A stretch of DNA of 64,000 nucleotides, taken from positions 1 to 64,000 of the forward strand of contig NZ_ARYN01000012.1 in the NCBI RefSeq assembly GCF_002094855.1. Direction: 5' to 3'. The position numbers were made by a program, and so were the translations under genes. Within the stretch, counting starts at the first letter, position 1. Every line of letters begins with the position of its first letter. This stretch comes from Zunongwangia atlantica 22II14-10F7. Lineage in GTDB: Bacteria; Bacteroidota; Bacteroidia; Flavobacteriales; Flavobacteriaceae. Of the stretch, positions 1 through 9,077 are shown one piece after another. The notes under the pieces are model-generated. The model was not told the origin of the DNA, searched no databases, and worked only from the letters and a program-made list of their open reading frames with translations.

Positions 1-257
1 GAATTGGATCGACCAGATCGTGGGATTTAGCAAATTACCTTAGAGCAAACCTAAAAAGCATTTATTAGAAAATTAGTCCATCTTTCGGGGGCAATGTCTA
101 GCATATATAATCTCAATTATCGAGAAAAGCAATCAGCTTTGAAAAATTGATTGTATAAATAGCCAATTTCATCCTATAAAAGTGGCTGTTCCCTTTTTCT
201 CACAAATAAAAAGGAAGACGCTTTATAGTTTTGAGGCAAATCAAAGAACGAACAGTT
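1..257. other. Left-edge non-coding stretch
   Basis: No convincing gene lies here. Two short frames entering from the left edge stop at 43 and 66 and could be the tail of an upstream plus-strand gene, but neither is long enough to identify. Positions 109-128 carry AATCTCAATTATCGAGAAAA, one of three near-identical 20-bp motifs in this window (the others are at 21339-21358 and 31198-31217). The rest is AT-rich leader for the gene starting at 258. Confidence 0.5.
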
Positions 258-1121
258 ATGAAAAGTATTCTTATTTCAATTTTAATCAGTTTTATTTCTA
301 GTCAATTATTCGCGCAGAGCGATTTTAAAGATCCAGATGAATTTCTTCGGAAAGGCGAACAGGTTCCAAAAGTACTTTTGGTGGGGAGTTTTCATTTTAA
401 TTACCCGGGGCTTGATGCTCACAAAGCCGCAGAAGACAACAAAATCAATATTTACTCTGAAAAACGCCAAAAAGAACTTCAGGAATTATTGGACTACATC
501 AGCAAATTTAAACCGACTAAAATCATGATTGAAGCTTATAATTCCTCAAAATTTATAAAAAACTGGAAAGCATACAAGTCTGGAAAAGCTGAACTTTACG
601 CTAGTGAACGCAGCCAAATTGGGATGCGACTGGTAATTCGCTTTGGCTTAGATACCATTTATGGCGTGGATAGTGGGGATCTACTGTATAAAACTACACG
701 AACAGAAGAATACTCTAATACAAATTCGTATCTGGATAGTATAGCAAACCGACATTATTTTGGAGGAGATGACGAGATGATGAAACGCTATAAAAATTTC
801 TACGCCTATAAAGACACTTTAGCGTTTCAAAACAGCTTATTAGAAACATTTAAATACATGAATTCGGATAAGGTTTTAGATCGCGCTTTTGGGGCATATA
901 TTTCAGGCGGACAGTTTACTTCAGAAGAAATGGAAGGTCCCGATGCACTTTCGATGTTATGGATGAACCGTAATCTTAGAATTTTTAGAAAGATCCAAAG
1001 AATCGAACATACTCCAGATGACCGGATTCTGGTAATTTTTGGTGCAGCCCACATAGCAATTTTAAACTGGCTTTACGAGAGCACACCAGAATTTGACCTG
1101 GTAAAATTCAATGAACTTTAA
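258..1121 (+). CDS. Exported DUF5694-like (TraB/TIKI-type) protein
   Basis: The protein has 287 residues. I chose the ATG at 258 rather than the in-frame TTG at 231 because the product then begins with a clean signal peptide (MKSILISILISFISSQLFAQ), so it should act in the periplasm or outside. After the signal comes LLVGSFHFNYPG and near the C-terminus VIFGAAHIAIL. This pair, a GxxHF motif early and a GxxH motif late, is the mark of the TraB/TIKI metalloprotease-like superfamily, in which DUF5694 sits. No substrate is known for the bacterial branch and I infer none. It is 23 bases upstream of a histidine kinase gene, which allows co-transcription. Confidence 0.72.
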   Translation: MKSILISILISFISSQLFAQSDFKDPDEFLRKGEQVPKVLLVGSFHFNYPGLDAHKAAEDNKINIYSEKRQKELQELLDYISKFKPTKIMIEAYNSSKFIKNWKAYKSGKAELYASERSQIGMRLVIRFGLDTIYGVDSGDLLYKTTRTEEYSNTNSYLDSIANRHYFGGDDEMMKRYKNFYAYKDTLAFQNSLLETFKYMNSDKVLDRAFGAYISGGQFTSEEMEGPDALSMLWMNRNLRIFRKIQRIEHTPDDRILVIFGAAHIAILNWLYESTPEFDLVKFNEL

Positions 1122-1144
1122 GATTTATTAGTTACTTTACCAAC

Positions 1145-2161
1145 ATGACCAAAAAGCAGGAAATCACATATCATATTATTTTTTGGTTGCTCTTTTTTGC
1201 AATGGACGTTTTTGCAGAAATTGTGCTTCAGGGTTCTACAAAATTTAATTTGCGTGACCTGGAATTCACAATTTTGCAAGTAAGTTTGTTTTACCTGGTA
1301 TATAGTTTTATCGCCCCCAAAACAATTCCGCAGAAAAAATGGGGATTGCTGTTCTTAGGGCTCATTTTTAGTTTGCTGTATTTCGCCGGAATACGCTATT
1401 TTTTAGAAGAAGTGATCTTATACACAATCACCGGCGAGCACAATTATTATCCTAATTCGCGCAAACCATTATTCTATATTTTCGATAATTCATATTATTC
1501 GATCAGGATATTTTTACTGAGTTTGATCTTTTATTTTGTGAAATATCAGTTCAGTATTAATCAAAAGATCAGCGAGCTGAGTTTAGGGAAAAAACAGGCC
1601 GAACTTCAGGTGTTAAAGTCGCAATTGAGTCCGCATTTTTTATTCAACACCCTAAACAGCTTTTATGCGGATGCTTTGGTGGTAGACGAAAAACTTAGCG
1701 ATGATATTTTAAAATTGTCTGAAATGCTGCGCTATATTACCTACGAAAACGAAGGTGAAGATGTGTTGCTGAAAGACGAAATTCATTTTATAAATAATTA
1801 CATTAATCTATTTCAGCGCCGATTTTCGAATCAGCTTTTTATAAAAACCAGTTTTCCAGATCAGGTGGGGAGCGAGAAAATCCCGGCTTTGCTTTTAATA
1901 CACTTTGTAGAAAATGCTTTTAAACACGGCATTTTAAATCAGCCGGAAAAACCTGTAAATATCCTATTGAAAATCGATAAAAATCAGCTTTATTTTAAGG
2001 TTGAAAACTATTTTAAACTGCAGGAAAATTATGATGAATCTGGTATTGGTTATAAGAATATCGAGCAGCGACTCGCTTTGCTTTTCGGCAAAAACTATAG
2101 TTTAGAACATTTCAGCAAAGACGATCGTTATTTTGTAAACCTTCAATTTCCTCTAAAATAA
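1145..2161 (+). CDS. LytS/YehU-family membrane histidine kinase
   Basis: A 338-residue sensor kinase of the His_kinase (LytS/YehU) type. The N-terminal 135 residues are mainly hydrophobic and make about four membrane spans with no separate periplasmic sensor domain. The phosphoacceptor is His164 in LSPHFLFNTLN, and the N-box of the ATPase domain is HFVENAFKHG at about 253-262. A glycine-bearing GIGYKNIEQRL motif follows near the end. Its stop overlaps the start of the next gene by one base (TAATG), so the two are translationally coupled and form a two-component pair. The stimulus cannot be read from the sequence. Confidence 0.92.
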   Translation: MTKKQEITYHIIFWLLFFAMDVFAEIVLQGSTKFNLRDLEFTILQVSLFYLVYSFIAPKTIPQKKWGLLFLGLIFSLLYFAGIRYFLEEVILYTITGEHNYYPNSRKPLFYIFDNSYYSIRIFLLSLIFYFVKYQFSINQKISELSLGKKQAELQVLKSQLSPHFLFNTLNSFYADALVVDEKLSDDILKLSEMLRYITYENEGEDVLLKDEIHFINNYINLFQRRFSNQLFIKTSFPDQVGSEKIPALLLIHFVENAFKHGILNQPEKPVNILLKIDKNQLYFKVENYFKLQENYDESGIGYKNIEQRLALLFGKNYSLEHFSKDDRYFVNLQFPLK

Positions 2162-2877
2162 TGGCAGAAACTATAAAATGTATCATTATCGACGACGAGC
2201 CGCCGGCAATTAAAGTGCTGGAAACTTTTGCTGGCAAAATGAAAGGGATAGAACTCATTGCTTCAGCCACCGATGCTTTAGAAGGTTTAGATCTCATAAA
2301 AAAACACGAACCTCAGCTGCTTTTCTTGGATATTCAAATGCCCGATCTTACGGGGATTCAACTTTCAAAAATGATAGGCGAAACTACCAATATCGTCTTT
2401 ACAACGGCTTACGCGCAGTTTGCTGTAGAAGGATTTCAGGTAAATGCGATAGATTATTTGCTAAAACCTATCGCGTTTCCAAGATTTATCGAAGCTGTTG
2501 AAAAAGTAAAAAAGAAAATTTCTACGGAAATACAACCCGATATTGTTGATTCTGAGGACTATTTTTTTGTGAAGACCGATGGGAAAAATCGCTTTCAAAA
2601 AGTGAAACTAGATGATATTCTTTATGCTGAAAGTATCAAAAACTACGTGGTAATTCATACTAAAAAAGAGCAATTAGTAACTTACAATACGCTGAAAAAG
2701 ATTCAGCAGAGTTTGCCTGAAGAAAACTTCATTAAAATTCACAAATCGTATATCGTAGCCTTAAATAAGATCGAAAAAACCGACAATTTTGAGGTTTGGA
2801 TAAACGGAAAAGATCTTCCGCTTGGCGACACCTATAGAACCGAATTCTTCAAAAAAATCAATGCCAAAAAGCTCTAA
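2161..2877 (+). CDS. LytTR-family response regulator
   Basis: A 238-residue regulator with an N-terminal receiver domain (about 1-120) and a C-terminal LytTR DNA-binding domain (about 135-235). Acidic residues IIDDEP lie at 9-14, the phosphoacceptor is Asp57 in LFLDIQMPDLTG, and the conserved Lys is in YLLKPI. The LytTR part shows ILYAESIKNYVVIHT and FIKIHKSYIVALNKI, both typical. It should be phosphorylated by the kinase encoded just upstream and bind direct-repeat sites at its targets. The target genes are unknown; the neighbouring DUF5694-like gene is an obvious candidate only by position. Confidence 0.93.
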   Translation: MAETIKCIIIDDEPPAIKVLETFAGKMKGIELIASATDALEGLDLIKKHEPQLLFLDIQMPDLTGIQLSKMIGETTNIVFTTAYAQFAVEGFQVNAIDYLLKPIAFPRFIEAVEKVKKKISTEIQPDIVDSEDYFFVKTDGKNRFQKVKLDDILYAESIKNYVVIHTKKEQLVTYNTLKKIQQSLPEENFIKIHKSYIVALNKIEKTDNFEVWINGKDLPLGDTYRTEFFKKINAKKL

Positions 2878-2922
2878 TTTTAACAAAATGTATTATTCCC
2901 GCTTATAAGCTAGAATAAAATG

Positions 2923-2930
2923 TATTTTTG
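2923..2930 (+). promoter_or_regulatory. Likely -7 box of the PhnA-domain gene
   Basis: TATTTTTG fits the Bacteroidota -7 consensus TAnnTTTG and ends 16 bases before the ATG at 2947. I see no clear TTTG -33 box at the usual distance, so this rests on the -7 match and position. Confidence 0.45.
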
Positions 2931-2946
2931 CAGAAATTTTTAGACA

Positions 2947-3531
2947 ATGAGCGTACTTGAAAAACGATTAACAGACCGTAGTGGCAACAAATGTGAATTA
3001 TGTGGTTACGAACACGACTTACAAATCTATCAGGTACCGCCAACTTCTGAAGGTACTTTAGACGATTCGATCTATGCTTGTAAGAATTGTGTAGACCAAA
3101 TCGAAGATCCGGAAAAAGTAGATCCTAATCACTGGCGTTGCTTAAACGAAAGTATGTGGAGCGAACATTTACCGGTACAAATCGTGGCCTGGCGAATGCT
3201 GAATCGCTTACGCAGCGAAGGCTGGCCGCAGGATTTATTAGATATGATGTATTTGGATGAAGAATCTTTAGCCTGGGCAAAATCTACGGAAGAAACCGAA
3301 GATGAAGCTGAAAAAATTATCCATAAAGACAGTAATGGAAACATCCTGGCAGATGGCGACTCGGTTGTACTTATCAAAGATCTGGATGTAAAAGGCGCAA
3401 ATTTTACGGCAAAACGTGGTACAGCTGTTCATCGTATTTCATTGGTTTGGGATAACGCTGAACAAATTGAAGGTCGTGTTGAAGGACAGCATATCGTGAT
3501 CCTTACCCAATACGTAAAGAAAACCAAGTAG
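2947..3531 (+). CDS. PhnA/YjdM-domain zinc-ribbon protein
   Basis: A 194-residue protein in two parts. The first 50 residues hold a zinc ribbon with CELC (Cys16, Cys19) and CKNC (Cys45, Cys48). The last 70 residues are the PhnA domain: DSNGNILADGDSV then a KGANFTAKRGT stretch and GQHIVILTQYVKK. The family was first named for alkylphosphonate uptake but YjdM/PhnA proteins are not needed for it, and no phn genes occur here, so the real role is open. The middle (about 60-120) is acidic and unlike the short E. coli form. The gene stands alone, with its own promoter. Confidence 0.88.
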   Translation: MSVLEKRLTDRSGNKCELCGYEHDLQIYQVPPTSEGTLDDSIYACKNCVDQIEDPEKVDPNHWRCLNESMWSEHLPVQIVAWRMLNRLRSEGWPQDLLDMMYLDEESLAWAKSTEETEDEAEKIIHKDSNGNILADGDSVVLIKDLDVKGANFTAKRGTAVHRISLVWDNAEQIEGRVEGQHIVILTQYVKKTK

Positions 3532-3563
3532 TTTTTTCTGAAATTTGCATCAACTGAAAGAAA

Positions 3564-4022
3564 ATGAAAAGCAAACTTGCCAGAATATTGACAGTTATAT
3601 TTTTCACTCTTTCAATCATTCATTTTTATTGGGCACTTGGCGGAAAATGGGGTTTCGAAAGCGCAATACCGAGTAACGAACAAGGAATCAAAATTCTCCA
3701 ACCAAGTACAATTGATTGTATTGCAATTGGATCATTATTACTACTCTTTGGCTTTCTTTACTACTTTTCAAAGACATCACTAAAAAACAAATTATTAGAT
3801 TCTACTCGAAAACTTTTGCTTTGGATAATACCTATCATTTTTTTGATAAGATCAATAGGTGATTTTAGATTTTTTGGCTTTTTCAAGCAAGTTAAAGGAA
3901 CTGAATTCGCAAATTTGGATAACGTATTTTATTCCCCTTTATGCCTAATCATTGCAGTCATTGGAATATCATATTTGGTCATAAAAACAACCAAAAAAAA
4001 TAATTCCGGTTTCGATCATTAA
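3564..4022 (+). CDS. DUF3995-type small membrane protein
   Basis: A 152-residue integral membrane protein with about four hydrophobic spans (near 8-28, 50-70, 85-100 and 125-145). The opening, a span followed by HFYWALGGKWG and a later IPxNEQG-like piece, matches my memory of the DUF3995 family, which has no known function. It begins 32 bases after the PhnA-domain gene. The stop codon (4020-4022) lies inside a large hairpin described separately. Confidence 0.7.
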   Translation: MKSKLARILTVIFFTLSIIHFYWALGGKWGFESAIPSNEQGIKILQPSTIDCIAIGSLLLLFGFLYYFSKTSLKNKLLDSTRKLLLWIIPIIFLIRSIGDFRFFGFFKQVKGTEFANLDNVFYSPLCLIIAVIGISYLVIKTTKKNNSGFDH

Positions 4023-4056
4023 GCTTGGGGAGACCTAACGATCGAAAACCGGAATT
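4002..4056. terminator. Large inverted repeat over a stop codon
   Basis: The left arm AATTCCGGTTTCGATC (4002-4017) pairs with the right arm GATCGAAAACCGGAATT (4040-4056) with one bulged base; the loop is about 22 bases and contains the stop of the small membrane protein gene. It separates two converging genes, so it may end transcription from both sides, though the T-tract is weak (TTTTG on the plus strand). Confidence 0.5.
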
Positions 4057-4106
4057 TTGAAAATTATTCGGCTAAAAGTTAAATTCGGTTTTAAAGCTCA
4101 ACGAAC

Positions 4107-5705
4107 TTAAACGGGAATCAGCTTTGCTCCTATCTTTCTTATATGGTAATGAAAATGCGGAATTAATGCGATCGCCAGCATCACAAAACCTATAAAAACA
4201 CTCATATAAATAAAGTAATCTCTAACAAACATCAAGTTGGTTTGCTTGGCGACTTCACGACTCAACAACGCATTTGATGCATTAGGCGATTCAACCAAAT
4301 TTCCTTCTTGCTGTAAAGCTTGAGAATATTCAGCGATATGTTGCATTGCAATAGGATTATCGGCTGTTAGATGTTCAGCAAAAGATTGTTGATGCACTTT
4401 TTGTTGATGCAAACTCATAAACGAAACTAGCGCCATACTTGCAGTAAACGTAAAAAACCGAAACGCTACACCGGTTACCGATGCTGAAAATCCTATGTTT
4501 GGCGGTACGGCGGTTACATAAAACATTACAATCGATAAAATTAAACTTCCGTTACCAAAACCCTGTAAAAATAAAGGCAGCAAAAGATCACTCATTTCAG
4601 CCTGGTTAGCAAGCACGTTTAAACTCAGCAAATGATATCCCAACAAGGCAGCAAACCCGGTGATCCAAATTAGCCTGATATTCATTTTAGCCAGAATAAA
4701 TCTAGCGGATAAAGCAGCGCCAACAATAATCCCCACGGCATTGATCAGCATCACATAACCTTGATTATACATATCTAAATTCACACTATTTCCGAAGAAA
4801 CCATAGAGCGCACTGGTATCGCCTTTTGCAAAATAAAAAGCGATAAGCAATAACATTCCGATCCTAAAATTTCTGGTTTTAAAAACACCAAGATCGATAT
4901 AAGGCTCTTTCAGTTTTAATTGTCTTATCACAAAAAGCATCGTAAAAAATACAAATGCGATCATACAAAATGTGATTCTTATACTTTTAAACCAGTGATA
5001 ATATTGACCGTACAATAAAATATAAGCGATCAAGATTAGCGGGGTTGCCAACAATACAAAACTCTTCCAGTCTACATTTTTAAACGGAATCTTCCCTTCT
5101 GGACGTAGATCGATCTTTGGTTTCAGCAGAAATAAAAACAATAATAATCCCGGAATCAAAGCATAGATCTTTACCAGGAAAATCGTATTGAAATCGTATT
5201 CAGTAAACACATAAGCATCTAAGATCTGCGCTAATGGCGCCGTTGCAAATAACGAAGAATATAAGGTTGCGTATCCCAAAACCCGACTACGTTGCGCGTG
5301 AAATTGCCTAAAGATCATACTAAAACTTATCCCAATAAAACTTAGCGATAACACACCGCCAAGAAATCGCAAGATCAATAAGACCGCAAAACTACTTGTA
5401 GAATATAAAATGAGATTAATCGCTACGTAAATTAATGCGCATCCTACCAAATACGGCCTCGATGAAAACCGATTAAAAAAATGTTTTTCTATCGGGAAAG
5501 CACAAACGATCGCCAAGTAAAAGATCACTACAGACAGGCGAACATCGATCGCATCGATCCCGTAATAACTTGCAGCGCTATTGATCCCGGCCATGTAAAT
5601 CCCCAATACCGAAGCAATCGGAATTAAAAATAAAAAAATGCCTACTAAAATTAACCAATCTGGCACCCAGCTTTTAAAAACATCACTATTTTTTGCACTC
5701 GGCAT
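4107..5705 (-). CDS. MFS drug transporter, EmrB/DHA2-like
   Basis: A 532-residue inner membrane transporter, the length of 14-span DHA2 exporters such as EmrB. Hydrophobic segments run through the whole chain, starting at WLILVGIFLFLIPIASVLGI, with the usual short charged loops. A soluble, glutamine-rich segment (about 435-480, with HLTADNPIAMQHIAEYSQAL) lies between the last spans, as is common in bacteroidetal homologues. It ends a three-gene operon read from 8119 down to 4107: TolC-like channel, HlyD-like adaptor, this pump. The start is 3 bases after the adaptor's stop. The substrate cannot be told; a proton-driven export of hydrophobic compounds is inferred. Confidence 0.9.
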   Translation of the reverse strand: MPSAKNSDVFKSWVPDWLILVGIFLFLIPIASVLGIYMAGINSAASYYGIDAIDVRLSVVIFYLAIVCAFPIEKHFFNRFSSRPYLVGCALIYVAINLILYSTSSFAVLLILRFLGGVLSLSFIGISFSMIFRQFHAQRSRVLGYATLYSSLFATAPLAQILDAYVFTEYDFNTIFLVKIYALIPGLLLFLFLLKPKIDLRPEGKIPFKNVDWKSFVLLATPLILIAYILLYGQYYHWFKSIRITFCMIAFVFFTMLFVIRQLKLKEPYIDLGVFKTRNFRIGMLLLIAFYFAKGDTSALYGFFGNSVNLDMYNQGYVMLINAVGIIVGAALSARFILAKMNIRLIWITGFAALLGYHLLSLNVLANQAEMSDLLLPLFLQGFGNGSLILSIVMFYVTAVPPNIGFSASVTGVAFRFFTFTASMALVSFMSLHQQKVHQQSFAEHLTADNPIAMQHIAEYSQALQQEGNLVESPNASNALLSREVAKQTNLMFVRDYFIYMSVFIGFVMLAIALIPHFHYHIRKIGAKLIPV

Positions 5706-5708
5706 AAC

Positions 5709-6770
5709 TTAAGATTTTGGTACAAAAACCTCAGCATTCATCCCTGCACGAAGTTTTTGCAATTTTGAAGCATCATCTGTAAACAGAATTCTAACCGGGA
5801 AACGCTGCGTAATTTTTACAAAATTTCCGGTGGCGTTATTGGTTGGTAACAAAGAAAATTCAGATCCTGTTGCCGGCGAAAGTGATTCTATTTTTCCGTG
5901 GAAAGTTTGATCGGGATAAGCATCTACCGTAATGGTGGCTTCCTGGCCTTCCTGCATTTTCGCGATCTGCGTTTCTTCAAAATTAGCAACGATCCATTTT
6001 CCCTGGTTTTGATCTACAATAAAACCAATAGTTTGTCCTTTTTGAACATACTGGCCTTCCTGCAAATTCTTTTTCCCCATATAACCGTCTGATGGTGCTA
6101 CGATCACCGAATATTTCATATCCAGTTTTACACGCTCTAAAGTCGATTTTCGCTGCTGAATATTGGCTTTCGCTACCGCGATCTGTGCGTTTACATCTCG
6201 GGTTCTGCCTTGCGAAGCATCGTAGGTGTTTTTAATTGCTTCAACATTCGATTTTGCAACTTCTAACCTGGTTTTTACATTTTCAAATTGTTGTTGGGTA
6301 ACCGCTTCACCTTCTAACAATTTTTTATAGCGATTAAATTCTTGCCGCTGTTGCCATAATTCGGCTTCTGCAGCACTAATTTTTGCCTGGCTCACACTGG
6401 CGTTACTGCTCGCAGTTCCTACATTGCTTTCTAAAACTTTTAGTTGAGCTTCTGCGGAAGCTAAAGCAGCTTCGGCTTCTTGCAAATTCACATTCGCTTC
6501 ATCTTTATCTAAAACGATTAGCGTATCGCCTTTCGCTACTTTTTGATGATCGCTATACCTAATTTCCTGAACGTATCCGTTAGATCTGCTCAAAATTGGG
6601 TTAATATATTCTTTAACCTGCGCATCGTTGGTTTCTTCGTATCTCCAAAAGTTGATCATCGCAAACACGCCCCAAATGATAAGCGCCAATAACACAATTA
6701 GCGCAACGATATAAGTTGTTTTTACCGCTGCCCTATCTATATTTTCGTATTTCTTAATTTTATCGCTCAT
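5709..6770 (-). CDS. HlyD/EmrA-family membrane fusion protein
   Basis: A 353-residue periplasmic adaptor. One membrane span lies near residues 18-38 (VALIVLLALIIWGVFAMINF). The first half of a biotinyl-lipoyl-like domain follows (YVQEIRYSDHQKVAKGDTL), then a long alpha-hairpin rich in Ala, Gln and Lys (about 85-210), then the second lipoyl half (IVAPSDGYMGKKNLQEGQYV) and beta-barrel segments. This order is diagnostic of EmrA-type adaptors linking an MFS pump to an outer membrane channel. Its start overlaps the stop of the TolC-like gene by one base, which supports fixed stoichiometry of the three parts. Confidence 0.94.
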   Translation of the reverse strand: MSDKIKKYENIDRAAVKTTYIVALIVLLALIIWGVFAMINFWRYEETNDAQVKEYINPILSRSNGYVQEIRYSDHQKVAKGDTLIVLDKDEANVNLQEAEAALASAEAQLKVLESNVGTASSNASVSQAKISAAEAELWQQRQEFNRYKKLLEGEAVTQQQFENVKTRLEVAKSNVEAIKNTYDASQGRTRDVNAQIAVAKANIQQRKSTLERVKLDMKYSVIVAPSDGYMGKKNLQEGQYVQKGQTIGFIVDQNQGKWIVANFEETQIAKMQEGQEATITVDAYPDQTFHGKIESLSPATGSEFSLLPTNNATGNFVKITQRFPVRILFTDDASKLQKLRAGMNAEVFVPKS

Positions 6771-8119
6771 TATAATTCGCCTGTTATTTTAAGTAGTTGG
6801 TAGTAGTGTAATCTTGCTGAAATTCTATTGTTTACCAGCTCGAATTTCGCCTGCAATAATTGCGTATCTGCTTCTAAAAGATCGGTAAGTAAGGAAAGCT
6901 GATTGAAATAAGTTTGGTTCACGATTCGGTAACTTTCCTGCGCCTGGTCGATATTCATTTTCGCAATTTCAATTTTCTCGAGGTCTTCCTGTAAATGTTT
7001 ATAGGAAGCTTTTACACCTTTTCGAAGCTGATCTTCGGTATTTTGCTGCTCTAATTTTTGACGCTCTACCGCGATTTTTGCAGCTTCTTCTTTATGTTTA
7101 TCGTGATATAAAGCTGAAAGATCGTAGGTTAACTGTATCCCGGCAATTCCCAAAAGATATGGAGCTGTTTCGTAAGGATACAACTGAATTTGAGGGTAGG
7201 AATAAGTGTAATCTCCAAACAAACCTATTCTTGGCAATTTATCGGCTTTTAATTCTTCTTCCTGAAGTTCGCGCATTTCGATCTGCTTTTCAGCAATTCT
7301 TGATCTTGGCGAAACTTCCAGCGCATCATTTACATAATCGCGATAAGTTTGTTCGGCTTTTAGCATATTCACCTGTATACTATCTACAGGTTTTATGGGC
7401 TGTTCATCTTCAAAACCTACCAGAATATTTAGCGATTGCGTGGCCAACTCTACATTATTTTTCATCTCCAACAAATTGGTTTGTTGTCTTGAAAGCTGAA
7501 GTTTTGCACGCAAAAGGTCACTTTTTAAAACCACGCCATTTTCATACAATTTCGTGATCTGGTCTAAGCGCTTTTCATTTCGTTCGATATTCTGAAGAAT
7601 TAACTGCTTAAATTCCATTGAACGCTGCATATCTAAATAAGCTTCAGCGACACGATAATGAATAGCAGACGCGGTTTCTTCTTCCAGATACGTTAATAAT
7701 TCCTGTCTTGTTTCAGCTTCAGAAATCTGGAGATTGGTTTTGTTTCCGTTATAAATATTGAAATACGCCTGTACTCCGGCGTTATACGTCGTGTGATCTT
7801 CTAAATGAATGTATTCGGCATCATTTCTAATTCCATCAACAAAAATTGGAATATTAGAAAGCTGCCCGTAACTTCCTTCTACTTCTACGTGCGGTAAACG
7901 TTGACGCTTAGCGTCGATTACGTTCTCCTTACCTATTTCTGTATCAAAACCTCTTAACCGAATCTCTTTGCTGTAGGTGTTAGCGCGATTCCAGGCTTCT
8001 TCAAGACTTAGCGGAATGCTATCCTGAGTGACCTGCGCCATTGCCAACTGACTAAAATTCAACAAAAAGAGACTTAAAGCAAGCTTTATAATTCTGTCGT
8101 TCACTTCTTTAAATTTCAT
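6770..8119 (-). CDS. TolC-family outer membrane channel
   Basis: I place the start at the ATG whose complement ends at 8119, giving 449 residues; a further upstream start at 8158 would put 13 extra residues ahead of a normal signal peptide (KLALSLFLLNFSQLAMAQ). The mature part has the two repeated coiled-coil halves of TolC channels, for example LRAKLQLSRQQTNLLEMKNN in the first and IDQAQESYRIVNQTYFNQ in the second. It is the first gene of the tripartite efflux operon. The divergent AraC gene starts about 100 bases away and is the natural local regulator. Confidence 0.92.
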   Translation of the reverse strand: MKFKEVNDRIIKLALSLFLLNFSQLAMAQVTQDSIPLSLEEAWNRANTYSKEIRLRGFDTEIGKENVIDAKRQRLPHVEVEGSYGQLSNIPIFVDGIRNDAEYIHLEDHTTYNAGVQAYFNIYNGNKTNLQISEAETRQELLTYLEEETASAIHYRVAEAYLDMQRSMEFKQLILQNIERNEKRLDQITKLYENGVVLKSDLLRAKLQLSRQQTNLLEMKNNVELATQSLNILVGFEDEQPIKPVDSIQVNMLKAEQTYRDYVNDALEVSPRSRIAEKQIEMRELQEEELKADKLPRIGLFGDYTYSYPQIQLYPYETAPYLLGIAGIQLTYDLSALYHDKHKEEAAKIAVERQKLEQQNTEDQLRKGVKASYKHLQEDLEKIEIAKMNIDQAQESYRIVNQTYFNQLSLLTDLLEADTQLLQAKFELVNNRISARLHYYQLLKITGEL

Positions 8120-8215
8120 TTTGCAAATTTCTGCCATATCTTCAAGTCTTATTTTCAAAACTTAGACAAATATTTTATAATTTCAGCCAATGTTAATTTC
8201 TGAAGTAATCTTTCA
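8120..8215. promoter_or_regulatory. Divergent promoter region, efflux operon and AraC gene
   Basis: These 96 bases separate the TolC-like start from the AraC start and must hold both promoters and any operator. The region is very AT-rich. On the minus strand AATATTTG matches seven of eight positions of TAnnTTTG. No clean palindrome stands out. Confidence 0.45.
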
Positions 8216-9022
8216 ATGCATCCATTTTTAGAGAAAGTAAAACGTGATTCTGATAGCTTTTTTGTACATCACACTAAAATTGAAGAGCAATTGCCAATGC
8301 ACAGCCACAATAAACACCAAATGAGCTATGTAGAAGGTGGCGTTGCTTTTTTAAATACGCGGAATAAATCATACTTTTTCCCGGCAAGGCATTTTATCTG
8401 GATCCCGGCAGGAAGAGAACATAACGTGATTTCACGGACTTCTGTAAAATTTGTTCGGAATATTTTCTTCCCAAAATGGGTGATCCCGAAAGACCATAAA
8501 TTACAGGAACGTGGCGGTATTTTTCCCGTCACCGATCTGTTGATGGAAATGATCTATTATACTGAAAAATGGCGCGGAGATGTTACTAAAAAAGACAAAA
8601 CTCAATTAGAATTTTTATTAGCGCTAAAGAATATCGTGTTAGATGCTGCTGAAAATCCTTTGCCTATCGTTTTGCCTACGACCGAAAATGAAACTTTGCG
8701 ACCTATCTTAAAATACATTCATCAACATATCGATCAGCCTTTATATTTAGATAAAATCGCTGAAGAATTTGGGCAGAGTTCACGTACACTTTCGCGTTTG
8801 TTTCAGGGGAATATGGAAACTTCGTTTTTGCAATACGTAAAACTTTCGCGTACTATTAAAAGTATGGAAATGCTTTTGCAAACAGATCTTTCAATCACTG
8901 AAATTGCTTACAGTTGCGGCTACAACAGCCTTTCAGCATTTAGCTATGCTTTCCAACAAATCGTACATCGATCTCCAAAAGAGTTTAGAAAGCAAACAGA
9001 ACTAAAAAATAAAACCTCGTAA
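8216..9022 (+). CDS. AraC-family regulator with N-terminal cupin
   Basis: A 268-residue regulator. Residues 1 to about 140 form a cupin-like ligand domain (HHTKIEEQLPMHSHNKHQMS and FIWIPAGREHNV). The C-terminal 100 residues hold two helix-turn-helix motifs: PLYLDKIAEEFGQSSRTLSR and SITEIAYSCGYNSLSAFSYA, with the closing SPKEFRKQ typical of AraC. Because it is divergent from the tolC-hlyD-MFS operon, I infer that it controls that operon in response to a small molecule. The histidine-rich cupin start might bind metal in place of a sugar or drug. Confidence 0.92.
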   Translation: MHPFLEKVKRDSDSFFVHHTKIEEQLPMHSHNKHQMSYVEGGVAFLNTRNKSYFFPARHFIWIPAGREHNVISRTSVKFVRNIFFPKWVIPKDHKLQERGGIFPVTDLLMEMIYYTEKWRGDVTKKDKTQLEFLLALKNIVLDAAENPLPIVLPTTENETLRPILKYIHQHIDQPLYLDKIAEEFGQSSRTLSRLFQGNMETSFLQYVKLSRTIKSMEMLLQTDLSITEIAYSCGYNSLSAFSYAFQQIVHRSPKEFRKQTELKNKTS

Positions 9023-9043
9023 TTTTAGAAAAACTACGAGGTT
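9013..9043 (+). terminator. Hairpin after the AraC gene
   Basis: AACCTCGTA (9013-9021) pairs perfectly with TACGAGGTT (9035-9043) around a 13-base loop, and the stem includes the stop codon. T-rich sequence is poor on the plus strand, while the minus strand reads into A/T-rich DNA, so it probably works for both this gene and the converging dehydrogenase gene. Confidence 0.6.
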
Positions 9044-9077
9044 GATATTGTATAATTTCAGCACTAATTTTTATGCG

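Noticed and set aside
1..66. Tail of an upstream plus-strand gene
   Set aside because: Two competing short frames end here (stops at 43 and 66); neither can be identified, so no gene is called.
7078..7557. A 159-codon plus-strand frame inside the TolC-like gene
   Set aside because: No family or signal, and the opposite strand holds a complete TolC-type protein.
8120..8158. Longer TolC-like protein starting at 8158
   Set aside because: The extra 13 residues would precede a proper signal peptide and spoil it; the ATG at 8119 is better.
4107..9022. Horizontal gene transfer of the efflux operon
   Set aside because: Base composition and gene packing look like the rest of the window; no mobile ends or repeats flank it.
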